Source: Capsaspora owczarzaki ATCC 30864 (Eukaryota; Opisthokonta; Filasterea). From it: a stretch of 64,000 nucleotides of DNA. The notes beneath the pieces are model-generated. The model did no database searches, was not told the origin of the DNA, and saw only the letters and a program-made list of their open reading frames with translations. The stretch is from positions 124,001 through 188,000 of the forward strand of contig NW_011887302.1 in the NCBI RefSeq assembly GCF_000151315.2. The letters are read 5' to 3'. The stretch's first letter is position 1; the number at the start of each line of letters is the position of its first letter. Of the stretch, positions 25,510 through 38,600 are shown in pieces. A program made the translations under genes and the position numbers.

Positions 25510-25907
25510 TGTGTTTGCAATAAAATAATAAGAATACAAAAAGAGAGAGTGCGTTTCGAGATTACCGGCAAACGAACTAAACTCGAAGTGAAAATCTCCG
25601 TATCTGTGAAGATCAGCACAGCCTTTCGTTGCATCGTTGCATCGTTAGATTGAACGTCAAAGTTGAGAAGACAACTACGCCAAGTCAGTGTAAAATGTTC
25701 TGGTATTGGCCAATTTGATTCGTCGGGAATCGTGCTGTCGTGTAGATCTAGCGAGAACCGGAAGTTGGTTTGGGGAAAACACAGATGATGCCTCTTCGTA
25801 AAGCGTTGTACTGTTGTTGTCCCGAATACAATAGCAAGCAGCCGAATTGCTTTCTTGTCTGAGAACCTGCGCGATCAGTCCATTTTGTTGTTAACGAAAT
25901 CACACAA
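25510..25907. promoter_or_regulatory. Shared GST / TFIIS promoter with ATTGGCCAAT palindrome
   Basis: 398 bp separate the two start codons. ATTGGCCAAT at 25705-25714 is a perfect palindrome carrying a CCAAT box on both strands, roughly midway, as suits a bidirectional promoter of the NF-Y type. No TATA box is obvious. Function is inferred from position and motif only. Confidence 0.45.
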
Positions 25908-27486
25908 ATGAGTGAAGCGGATACACGCACAGCCCTCGCAGAATACGGGCGACAACTGGAGGCATTGGCTTCGGATAATGTGAGGCATTATATATTTTGA
26001 AAGGCGAGAGTGCTTGCTGTCTGAGCAACCAACCAAAGAAGAAAGGGGGGGGGGGGACAACACGATCAGTATCAACTTTTATTGGATAAAATCACAAGTT
26101 CGTAGGATCGACCTCACTAACGTCGGTTGTCCTTCCTTTCTTTTGCTAACCCTCCTGTTCTGTTCTGCGTGTTTTGTCACTTTTCAGGCGGATCGGTCTC
26201 TCGTTGTGCTCAGCGAGCTCGCCAAGCAACCCATCAGCGTCACCTTGCTCTCCGTACGACTTTTCGTTTCCATTGTGGAGTATCATTGATTCATTGATCC
26301 CACACTATGATGCATTGAAGCCGGGGGCAATCGTTTTCAACCCAAAACCCTAACACCCGCGCTCGCCATTGTCATTGTACGAAATTGTAGGACACGGGCA
26401 TCGGCAAGATTGTCAACAACTTTGGTAAGCGCGCGACGAACGCAGCCGTGCAAGCGGAAGCCAAGCGCGTTGTCGCGTTGTGGAAGACGGCGTGCAATGC
26501 CGAGGGCGCTGCTGCTCCTGCCACTCCTACTCCTGTTCCTGCTGGCTTTGCAAGCCAGACTCAGAACGCACCGACGCCGACCGTGTCGCGGGCGGAGAGC
26601 TCAGGTAGTGCGCCTGCCGAGCCAGCCCGTCGATCGTCCGTCAACTCGAACGCCATCTCAACGCTCGTGCACACCGGTGACGCTCATCGAGACAGCTGCA
26701 TTAAAGCACTGGCAAAGGCGCTTGATCCCACCGTGACGGACGAGACGCAAATCTCAGGTTTGAGGCAGCAGCCTTTCTGTATTTTGCATTGTGTTTTTCG
26801 TTTGCCTGGGGTTGCCTCACTTTTGCCTCCTTGCAGAGTACTTTGTGTCATTGGCGCAGAGCATCGAAGCCAGCATATACAAGCTGCACAATAGCGAAGT
26901 GTCGCCAAAGTACAAGACTGCCGTGCGAAGCAAAATGTTCAACTTGAAACAGAACGAAGACTTTCGAAAGGCCGTCCTCAACGGTTCGATCCCACCAGAG
27001 AAGGTTGCTGTCATGACTTCCGAGGTATGGACAGCTAATTGTTCAGCAGAGACGGTGGATATTGATGCGCCGGGGCGGGGAAGGAGGCGGTTTTTTTTTT
27101 TGTTTTGTTGGCCGACACACTCTTTCTCAAATTTGCATTGTTGGTCTGGTTGGCAGGAGATGGCAACCAAGGAGCTGAACGCAGAACGCAAAAAGTTAAC
27201 GACAGAGGCCATGAACGACGCGCAGATGCCTGCACCAAAGATGTCCAAGACGGATCAGCTCCGATGTGGCAAGTGTGGCAAACGCGATGCCTCCTATTTC
27301 CAGTTGCAAACCCGCAGCTCCGATGAACCCATGACAACTTTCGTGACCTGCAACGTCTGCGGTCACAACTGGAAGGTACTGAACGCTTGCGTTGTTTTGG
27401 CTGTGGTTTGCAGCACTGACCTTGTTTGCTTGTTTTCTTTTGTTGTCATTTTTTCTTTTGCGTTTTCTATTTGATAGTTCTGCTGA
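25908..27486 (+). CDS. TFIIS: Transcription elongation factor TFIIS
   Basis: Rescues backtracked RNA polymerase II by stimulating transcript cleavage. Six exons: 25908-25979, 26188-26253, 26391-26757, 26837-27024, 27157-27375 and a 9-nt last exon 27478-27486 coding only Phe-Cys-stop. They sum to 921 nt, giving 306 residues. N-terminal LW domain (ELAKQPISVTLLSDTGIGKIVNNF, VVALWK), Pro/Ser linker, central domain (KYKTAVRSKMFNLKQNEDFRKAVLNGSIPPEKVAVMTSEEMA) and a C-terminal zinc ribbon (CGKCGKRDASYFQLQTRSSDEPMT, CNVCGHNWKFC). The RSSDEPMT hairpin holds the catalytic Asp-Glu pair. The family's conserved WKFC-stop ending proves the tiny last exon. Confidence 0.96.
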
Positions 27487-27675
27487 GCAATTTTCCCGGA
27501 AAGGGGTTAAGCTTCAACCATCTTGAAAGCCCAAAGATGATCATTGAAAACGGCAGCAACAACACAAACCCAAAAAAATAAAAGTACAAGAGACGCCCAC
27601 CACGTTTTTTGTTTTATTCTGCATTCGTTTTCTGTTTCTTTTTTTGGCGGCATTTCTTGGCTGTTTCTTGGCAGG

Positions 27676-28323
27676 ATGACGACAGTGACTGCCGAGCTGG
27701 AGGCTCGAATCCCGCGACCTCGACGCTCGGATCGAGAAACTCAAGGCTGACGCAGCGGCGTGCACGGCGGCACTGATCGCGGCGGGAGATTCGCCGAGTG
27801 AGGACGTCCGACAAACCAAATCTCCAACGCAGGCTTTTCCATCGCCGCCGCGAAGATGATGCAGAAAATCTGGGGTACTGCCCTCGTCGAGCACCTTTCC
27901 AGCGAATTCGAATACAAACTCCACACTCTGCTGATCACGGCGGCCAGAATCAGGGCTGAAGAAAAGTACCTTCGGGCAGGTGAGTGAGCTGCCCAATGTC
28001 GACTGGTAGAGGATGGTTGCGCCGTGCTGCGCTGGCTGACTTTGTTTGTTTTGCGTTTTGATGCAGTCGAAGGTTCACACGTGTTTCCTGCCACTCTCCC
28101 CGACATGCCTACGATCATGTACTGCGATCCTACGCCCATCGCTGCAAAACACCACGACCCTGCCGACTACACGAACAGAACAGAACAGCGCATACTCGTT
28201 GTCCCGAAACTGTCTCCAGCTTAAACGCTCTATCGAACTTAGTCGCGAGTCACACTCGTTGACGACAACTCTCGCACGAAGGCGTTGCAAGCCATGTTGG
28301 AGGAGCTGGGGTTCTCCTCCTGA
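27676..28323 (+). pseudogene. Small coiled-coil gene with apparent frameshifts, unknown family
   Basis: I do not recognise the product. Starting at ATG 27676 the codons read a coiled-coil start (TAELEARI). The heptads then continue in a different frame (RDLDARIEKLKADAAA) after one extra C near 27710, and switch again near 27830 into MMQKIWGTALVEHL...RIRAEEKYLRA. A canonical GT-AG intron (27980-28067) follows, then a proline-containing exon (VEGSHVFPATLPDMP...). A final block, VTLVDDNSRTKALQAMLEELGFSS, follows a CTTAG acceptor near 28242 and ends at TGA 28321-28323. The coding character is clear (G/C third positions, coiled coil), but at least two frame changes are not explained by introns of normal size. 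It is either a recently broken gene or affected by sequence errors. It is downstream of TFIIS on the same strand. Confidence 0.5.
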
Positions 28324-28576
28324 GCCAAATGGAGACAAGATGCTGTGTGTGTGTGTGTGTGTGTGCACGTGTTTGTTTGTTCGGCCGGCTTTAAGCTTGG
28401 CTCGCTTGCTCGACCTTGACTGTACGAAAAATCTGCCCACACATTTAACACTGCACTGTTATTCACCTGCTTTTACATCCTGGTGCACATGCACATGCAG
28501 TCGGCTTGGGTTGAATGGCCAACCATTTGACCCACACCGTCGAGTGCCAGTTTTCCACCAGTTTTCTTGTTTTGCG

Positions 28577-30935
<2,359 letters not shown>

Positions 30936-32414
30936 ATGTTCGCTGCGACGGCCGCGTTCTTCCGGAGACACCGCCGCAAGCTGCTCATCACTGCGGGGGT
31001 GCTCGGCGGGGTCTACTTTGCTGGCAGGCACCTGCTCTCGCGCCTGGCCGACGAGCGCGACAAGGAGCTGGCTGAGCGACTGGCGCACGCACGCATGAAG
31101 CAGCACTTTGAGAGCAACCAGAAGACGTGCACGACGACCGCGCTGTCCCTCATCACGACCCTCCGCGAGCGACTCCTGCTGGCCCTCGACACGGACGAGC
31201 TCACTGCCCAGCTGCGGCGGGGCAGCCCCGACAAGCTCGCGCTATGGGAGCGCTTGAAGGTCGTCTCGTTCACACGGGCAGTCGCTGCCATCTACGCCGT
31301 CTGCTGCCTCGTTGCACTGCTGCGCGTCCAGCTCAACGTCATGGGCCGATACATGTACCTCGACAGCGTCGACAAGCAAAACCGAGCGAATGGCAGTGGC
31401 AATGGCAATGCCAATGCTGGTGGTACGGGTGCAGATCCGACCAACCAAGCGAATAATGGCGCACGCGCAGCTGGTGCATCGGCCATGCACGTCTCGCCGT
31501 ACGTCCAGCGACTCTACCTGTGCCTCGTCCACTTTCTGCTGTCCGACGGGCTCGAGCTGCTGATTGCTGATGTCGAACGATGCGTCCAGGCGCAGATCGG
31601 CGAGATCCCGCTGAAAAAGCAACTCACCCATGCAGGGCTTTGCGGCGTCGTCGATCACTTGCGGATTACGCTCGACCAAAACATCATCCAGGACGGTGAT
31701 ATCACGCGATACTTGCTGCCATCGCTGGACAAGCAGGACACGTTCATGCGCGATGCGTTCGTCCAGACCAACGCTCCTTCGGCTGCCGCTGCTGCTGCTG
31801 GTGGCGCCCGAATCGCACCCGACGACATGCGTCCACTGAGTGTGCTTGTCAACGAAACCCGTCGCGTCCTCGACACGGAGCCGTTCGCCGTTGTGCTCAC
31901 TGCGGCCTTGGATGCTGGATTTGAAGTGCTGAGCGATGGCTTGTTGCCAGTCTTTGCTGGTTCCTCTCCATCCTCCACTACCATCAACAACATCAACAAC
32001 AACAACAACAATGACGGCAGTGGCAGCACAAGTAATGGTGCAGCATCAAGCTCGTCTCCCAGCCGAGCATCAGGCTCATCGGCACCAGCATCTCTCAGCG
32101 ATTCCTTCAGCGCAGACGCGGAGATTGCTTCCATCCCGCTGGCCAAAATTATTCCTTTCGTGAATGCGCAAGTGCATTCCATCTTCCAGGTGCCTCAGAA
32201 CAAGCTTCTCTCGCGTCTCGCAACGCTCCCATTGCTGGACCAATTTTCTGCCGTCATTTACGCCGCCTTTGATGGGAATACTGAAGACCAGCTTGTAAGT
32301 CTTGTTGCATGCTTGGAATGCTGCATGCAAGGATAGAGGTCGTGGAGCTCATTTGTGCTTATTCTCGGACAGAACACGACGTTTGATGCACCAGATACCT
32401 CCCGCATTGCTTAA
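30936..32414 (+). CDS. PEX3: Peroxisomal biogenesis factor 3
   Basis: Membrane receptor for PEX19 that inserts peroxisomal membrane proteins. Exons 30936-32294 and 32373-32414 sum to 1401 nt, giving 466 residues. N-terminal basic stretch RRHRRK precedes the single membrane helix LLITAGVLGGVYFAGRHLL, the peroxisome/ER targeting signal of the family. Then comes HFESNQKTCTTTALSLITTLRERL, matching the conserved FExxQxTC-LxMLPTLRE block. LNVMGRYMYL is the strongest PEX3 signature. Helical PEX19-binding repeats follow. Two low-complexity inserts (Gly/Asn-rich near residue 155, Asn/Ser/Gly-rich near residue 355) are likely disordered loops. The ATG at 30936 starts directly before the targeting helix. 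Confidence 0.93.
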
Positions 32415-32663
32415 ATGGGTGCCTCTCGCGCCAATGTTACATTGTTGGTCGAATCCTGTCGTGCCAATCACACGCAATACAGCAGTCCATCCGGCTCAAA
32501 CTTCAAGATTATAATCGCACTCTCTTGTACAACCAAACCAAATCACAAACACACATCGTCATACAGAAAGCGAATACATACAAAAAACACCAAAAAATCG
32601 TAATGAAACAAAACAAAAACAGGGGAGAGCAGAACAAACAATCAAAATTGTTCACAATCGCCC

Positions 32664-35600
32664 TTAAATCGAACTATCATCGTCGTCGTCAATGCCATGA
32701 AGTGTCATGGGAATGCCGCGTGGCGGGACTGGCGGAGGGATGCGCGGTGGCAAGGCTGGTGGCAAGGCTGGAGGTTGAACGTTCACGTACTCGGAAGCGG
32801 TTGCTGCGGTTGCTGCGGCTGCGCGTGCAGCGGAGGCCTCTTGTGGGCGGACAGAGGAGCGACGCTTGCCTTCGTTGTAACGCGACACGGCAGACATGAT
32901 ATCCTTGGGATGGAGCTGCTGAAGCGCCTTGTTGTTCGAGCGCTGCAGCAGGCGCACCGTGACGGAAGAATCCTCGCGGAACTGCTCCCGGAGTTGTTGG
33001 TTGTGTCGTTCGGCTTCGGCGCGCTCTTCGGGCGTCGAGGCGCGTGCCAGCCTGTCGGCACACGCGCGCTCCATCTGCCGCTCTTGGTCCCGGATGATGA
33101 CCTCGGCCGCATTCATCTGCTTCTCCTGGTGGTTGGCCGCCAGCCGCTCCTTGAGGGTGGACAAGTCGGGCGGGGACTGCGTTTCGGCCAAGTTGCTGCT
33201 CACATGTGGCAACGCGGTCGCCGAACTCTTCATCGTCGAGATGGAGGAAAGCAACGTGCGCAAATGGCGACGCGGGGCAGCCATCGTCGAAGTCGACGTG
33301 CCACCAACCAACACTGACACGGAGCCGCTGCTCTGGGACTGACTGGAGGCGAGCGACATGTCGCGAGAGGAGACGGACGGAAGCGCATTTGTGCTGGTAG
33401 TCGCGACTACTGCAGCAGCCGAAGGTTCGCCGCTGCGACCCACAGAGGCGACCGAGCCTGAGGGACTGAACGAAGTCTGTGAAGTGCTCGGAGACTCTGC
33501 CGGCTCCACGCGTGCACGCACGCCAGCCAGACCTCCGTGAGCGACTTGTTGCCTGCGCTTGGTAGAGTAGGCGCGCAGGAAGGCGTTGGCAGGCAACTCG
33601 GACGTGAGCACTTGCGAGTTCTCGAGCAGCTTGACTGCCGATTTGAGCTCCTGATCGAGATTCGTCGGGCGAGCAGGCATGTTGCGGACGTGGCGGCGCA
33701 GATCGTCGGTAGCAATGTTCTCATACTCGGCGTTGGCGGGTGGTCTGTCGCCAGCGCCGACATTGCCAGAATGACTGCCACCAGCAGCCGCTGCTGTCCT
33801 GGTGTGATGCGCGTGTGCTTCGTTGAGAGCAGCACCCCCGACAGCTGCACTGCCGGCAAGAGCAACCGAGTTGTCTTCGCGGGCCAGCACTCGCTCCAAG
33901 ATGGCAAGATCTGTGTCCTCGCTGGAAGAGTTGATATTTTCCAGAGCATACAGAGCCGCTGCAAACTCGGCGGACAGCGGCGATCCATGAGAGCCATCCG
34001 CACCCAGGGGACTTCCAACAATGGCGCCACTGCTGACAAACCGGCCAGCAGGGGTGATGGAGGCTCCTCGTGTCGCCTCGAGCACAGAGTTTGACGGACG
34101 AGCACCAGGGAAGTGTCCTTCCGTGAGCGCTGATGCGGCATTGCGCATCGTCTGGCCCTGCCAATCTGCGTGGTCCTCGTGGAAAATGGACGGCGCGCGG
34201 CCAGACCTGACCTCGTCGGCAGCGGCGACCGCCGACTCGCGCTGCAAGCTTTGCATCCTGCGTCGGGATTCCTCCTCCGAGAGATGCGCTTCATCACTAA
34301 TCCACCATTGCCTCGGCGATCCGTCGGGATCCTCCTCGGACTCGTGACGGTACGCGCCATTCACCATCGACTTGAAGCTGTCGCGGTTGTGGAAGCGGCT
34401 GCGCACCTTGGTCTTGTTGCGCACAAACGGCACATAGTAGAACAGGTTGTAAAACATGCCAAAGAGGCGGATAAAGACGAGCATCGGCAGCTTGTAGAGC
34501 ACGGGGAACAAGACCATCACCTCGACGGGAACGGCCTTGCGGGCAGGCCAGAGCACAGCCAGGTTGAAGAAGACGTGAATCAACAGTTGAATGGCCCAGC
34601 TCAGCACAAGGCCTCGCAGGAGGTAGATTGGCGTTTGATAGTAGAGGAACACGGCCAGGGTGTAGGCAATCACAGCCCAGTCGTTCAGGATGAGGGCCAA
34701 GTCGTAAATCGCGAGGCAGCGTGCCCACACGCCGCGCCAGCTGTTGATGGAACGCCAGGCAAACAACATTTTGGCGTACTTCCACAAGAAGCGCTGGCGC
34801 GAGACCTCCCAGCCCTTTGCGCGCTGTTGGAAGAGGGACGGCTCGCCGCACTTGCACTTTGCCATGGTCCCACAATGGTCCATCAGCCAAGATGGCAGCA
34901 GATCGCGTGCGTGGAACCAGTGGACGGGAACGTCCGTGGCCACGACAATGGATCCCGCACAATCCACCTTGTACTTGCCAGGATGGACACGCTCGGGGTT
35001 GAGAATCCACGACTTGCCGGCCAACGAGTGCAGCAGCAAGCCCTGTTGCAGGTCGTCGCCGTGATGCATCGTGTCATGGCGGAAGAGAATGTCGACAATG
35101 TACTCGACGCGCCAGGTATTGAAGGCTCCAGATGCAAACAGGGTGGTGCCGAGCTTGGCCTGGACAATCTTCATGTAGCCAGCGAGCAGATACTCAAAGT
35201 GTTCCAGGTGGGCAAGCGTGTGCGTTTGGTTGCGTGCCTCCAGCGGATAGGCAAGACACTTGACGGCCGCGTTGCGCTCAAAGTAGGCAATCACCTCTTC
35301 TTCGCTCCAGGATGCCGGCACAACAGTGTCGTCGTCAATCATGGTGACATAGTCGATGCGGCGGTCAAAGCGGAGCAGGTTGAAGACGGACGCAAACTGG
35401 GCGACCGTCTTGGACCCTTCGCGCAGCGTGCCAAAGTTGATGGGGTGGCCGGCATATCCGGGATGGCTGCGGTTGTAGTCGAGGGACAGCTGCTTGCATG
35501 CCTCCGCCGTGCTCGTCACTTGCTCGGGAGACGAGCCGTTGTCTGCAACAAAGACCTGCCAAGGTTCGCTGCGCAAGAGAATGTTCTCAATGGTCATGTG

Positions 35601-38600
35601 GATCTTGGTGGAGCTGTTGTGGCATGCAATGATGAATGCGTGTCCTCCGCGGTGGATGCCGTCGTACTTTTTGGTTCGTGCCACCGCGGCACTGACCACG
35701 TCCTCCTTGCAGCACGGAGGCAGATCCTTGCCTTCGGGTACGACCAGGAGCGGTGCAGGCATGAGGTGCTGCGGGAGGGCCGGAGTCTCGGACGAGGTGG
35801 AGGCTCGCGCAGATTCGGAGGCGCTAGTTGCTTCCATGCTTGTAAAGTCGGTGCTTCTGCTATAGGAAGGGTCGACCTGGGAAGGGACGGCCAGACGCGA
35901 TTGCTGCTGAGTCATTTCTGACGTGCCTTGGACGCCACGCGACCTGCGATGCGGCGAGGCGACAGCAAGTTCTGCAGCGCGACGAATGGCTTCTGCTGGC
36001 GCATCAACTGGCTGGAATTGACGATGCTGGAGGCGGGGAGAGCCGACACGCGACTGGATGCCCTGCGGCTGCGCTGCATCGCCATCGTCAGAGTGGATGG
36101 ACGAGGCGGACGAACCGACAGCCGAATCCGGGTGCGGGAGGGCATGGTGGTGAGAATGCTGCTGGTGGCGCAGCAGTTGCTGTTGCTGGGCAAACAGCTC
36201 GGCAGGCGGCAAAATTGGCGGAACGGGAATAATGTGCTTGCGCGGCCATCGGATGAAGATGCAGAACAGCGCCAAAAACACAGCGTCCCAGTTCAGCAGC
36301 ACCATGTAGATGCCAAATTCCCACTCCGTGCGACCTGCATCGTCGGCATCCACGTCGGAAGCAACGTCGTACGCCAGCGTGTAGGGATCCTGCTCGCGGA
36401 CAATCCCAAACAAGATGAACGCCGCGGCGAGTGCCGCAAACAAGACAAACGCAAAGAATTGAATGTAGCCAATGCCAGGGTGGGTCTGCTTGAACTTGCG
36501 GCCCGTAAGGCACGGCACCAAGCGCGACACAAGCGGACGAACGACACCGGCAATGAACAGCATGGCCAACAGGAAGAGCGAGCCGTAGGTCATCAGGTAC
36601 ACAAAGACAAGTCGCATCCACCCTGGGCCCGGGACGACAGGGCACTCGCAGTGCATCGGGATTGTCGTTTGGATGCGGTTGGACTCGTCGAGCAACCCTC
36701 GTGCATTGTAGAATGCCTGGGCAGCGAACGCGGCTGTTGGCTTGAAGCGCTCGCAAAAGCACGGCTTGTTCCAGGTGCCGAAGCGGTACTTGGCCGGCGG
36801 TAGGCTCTGCTGATTGACAACGAGCTGCACCGAGATTTCGCCAGGCTCTTCCGTTTCCAAGGCGTGTTCTTGCATGCCAGTGCCCTTGCCCGTCAGGACG
36901 GAGACGACGCTCTTGGACGGATCGATAAAGCCGAGCATCGACCACGGCAAGGACACTTCCAAGGTGCTGCCAACCGCATGCCAGCGATTCATGCTGGAGG
37001 CCAAGGCGTCGTCGGCGGGAGCGTACAAGTAGTTGATGCCGCGCTGGAGACGGCCCAAGTCCGTCACGACGTGGTCGACGGCCGTAAACGAGCCAGACAC
37101 GCTCGGGTCGGCCAGGTACGTGCGCTTACGCGTGAGCGAGCGAATGAGCGAAAAGTAGCCGAGTCGCGAGTCATCTTGACCAGCGCTGGCGGCGGGCAGG
37201 TCGTAGTACGGAGCGTCGGCAATCAAGGGACCGCGTTGGTAGGCATCCAAGTTGTCGTTCACATAGACGTTCAGCTGCCACTCATTCGAGTTGGCTGCCG
37301 AAGCGTCAAAGTTGACGAGATAGTCGGCGGGAATGTTGTAGGAGACCATGCCCGACGCGGGACCGTAAAAGATCTGGGACGTGACCGCGCCCTTGCCCGG
37401 AACAGTGTCAAAGGCAATCCAGAGGGAGTCACCAGGCTGGAAGTCGCTGCTCTTCTCGACGAGCAAAAAGAGTTGCGAGGCGTCAAATTGGGCGCACATG
37501 GACTTGAATCCGACAGCAGTGCCTGACGATCCCAGCATGTTGGTGCAATTGGACCACTCGGAGCTGGTCGATTGGCGGTTGCCATCAATGATGATTGAGC
37601 TCGGAGAGCTTGCGGCAACGAGACCAGTGTTACTTGAGGCAGAGAGCATGTTCAGCCAGGCCTCTGGATGGGATGTGGCATCCTCAGAGTTCCAAGTCGT
37701 CTTGAACCACTCATCAACGAGTTCAAACAGGACGACACCATTGAGCCCGGCGGCTTGAATGAGCTTGATCAGGTTGGCAATCTCCGTACCAGCGCTCTGC
37801 TCATCGATGCCGCCAGAGTTGCGGTTGAGCGAGGCGTCAATGCGAGCGGTGAGGATGCCCGTCGAAATGTCGAGACTCGAGACAATCAGCGGCGCTGACG
37901 GGTAGCGTTGGCGGAGGGTGACAATGTAGGCTGCGTAAGGATCGCTGTTGACGTTTACGCCGGCGGGTGCGTTGGAGGGAATTTCCGAGGCTGGGGTTGG
38001 AGCAATCCCGGCAAGAAAATCGGGGAAACCCGGCTGCACGTCAAAGCTGTAAAACATGCCTGCATAAAAGCCCACGCGGGTGGGGTCGGGCGGCGAGACG
38101 ACAATGTTGGCAGCCTCGATCGACTGCCAGTCATTCTCCGAGTAAGGATAGCCGGGGTCGAGTGCATGCGTCATGGGATCGGTCTCAACAGCGTTCGCGA
38201 TGCCGATCGGGCGCTGCCAACCGCGCTTGGTGTCTTCGGCAGCAAGAATGTCAACCATATAGGCAATCCAGCACTCAAAGGGCGATGCTGCAGTCGTGCA
38301 CGAAAAGAACTGGCCATTGTAACGCGGGACGTTGGCGTTGGCGCCATTGGTCTTGGCAATGTCGGCGGGTGTCCAAGTGCTTCCGAAAATCCAACCAATG
38401 AGATAGGGAGAAATGTTGTACGTGAACTCGCCCGAAATCTTGCGACCGTAGGGGGCCTCTCCTGCGCCATAGACGGCCCGAACGGCGTCCGTGATGGCCT
38501 TGCGCACAATGTTGGTCGAGGCGGGGAGGAACATGTTGATGGACTGGCTCGTTCCAGAGCCCGTGGTAGCTGCCGAGATCTCGTCCGTCAGGTCGTAGCC

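Noticed and set aside
27690-27720. tRNA-like B-box (GGCTCGAATCCC)
   Set aside because: No A-box or cloverleaf stems around it; lies in the coiled-coil gene.
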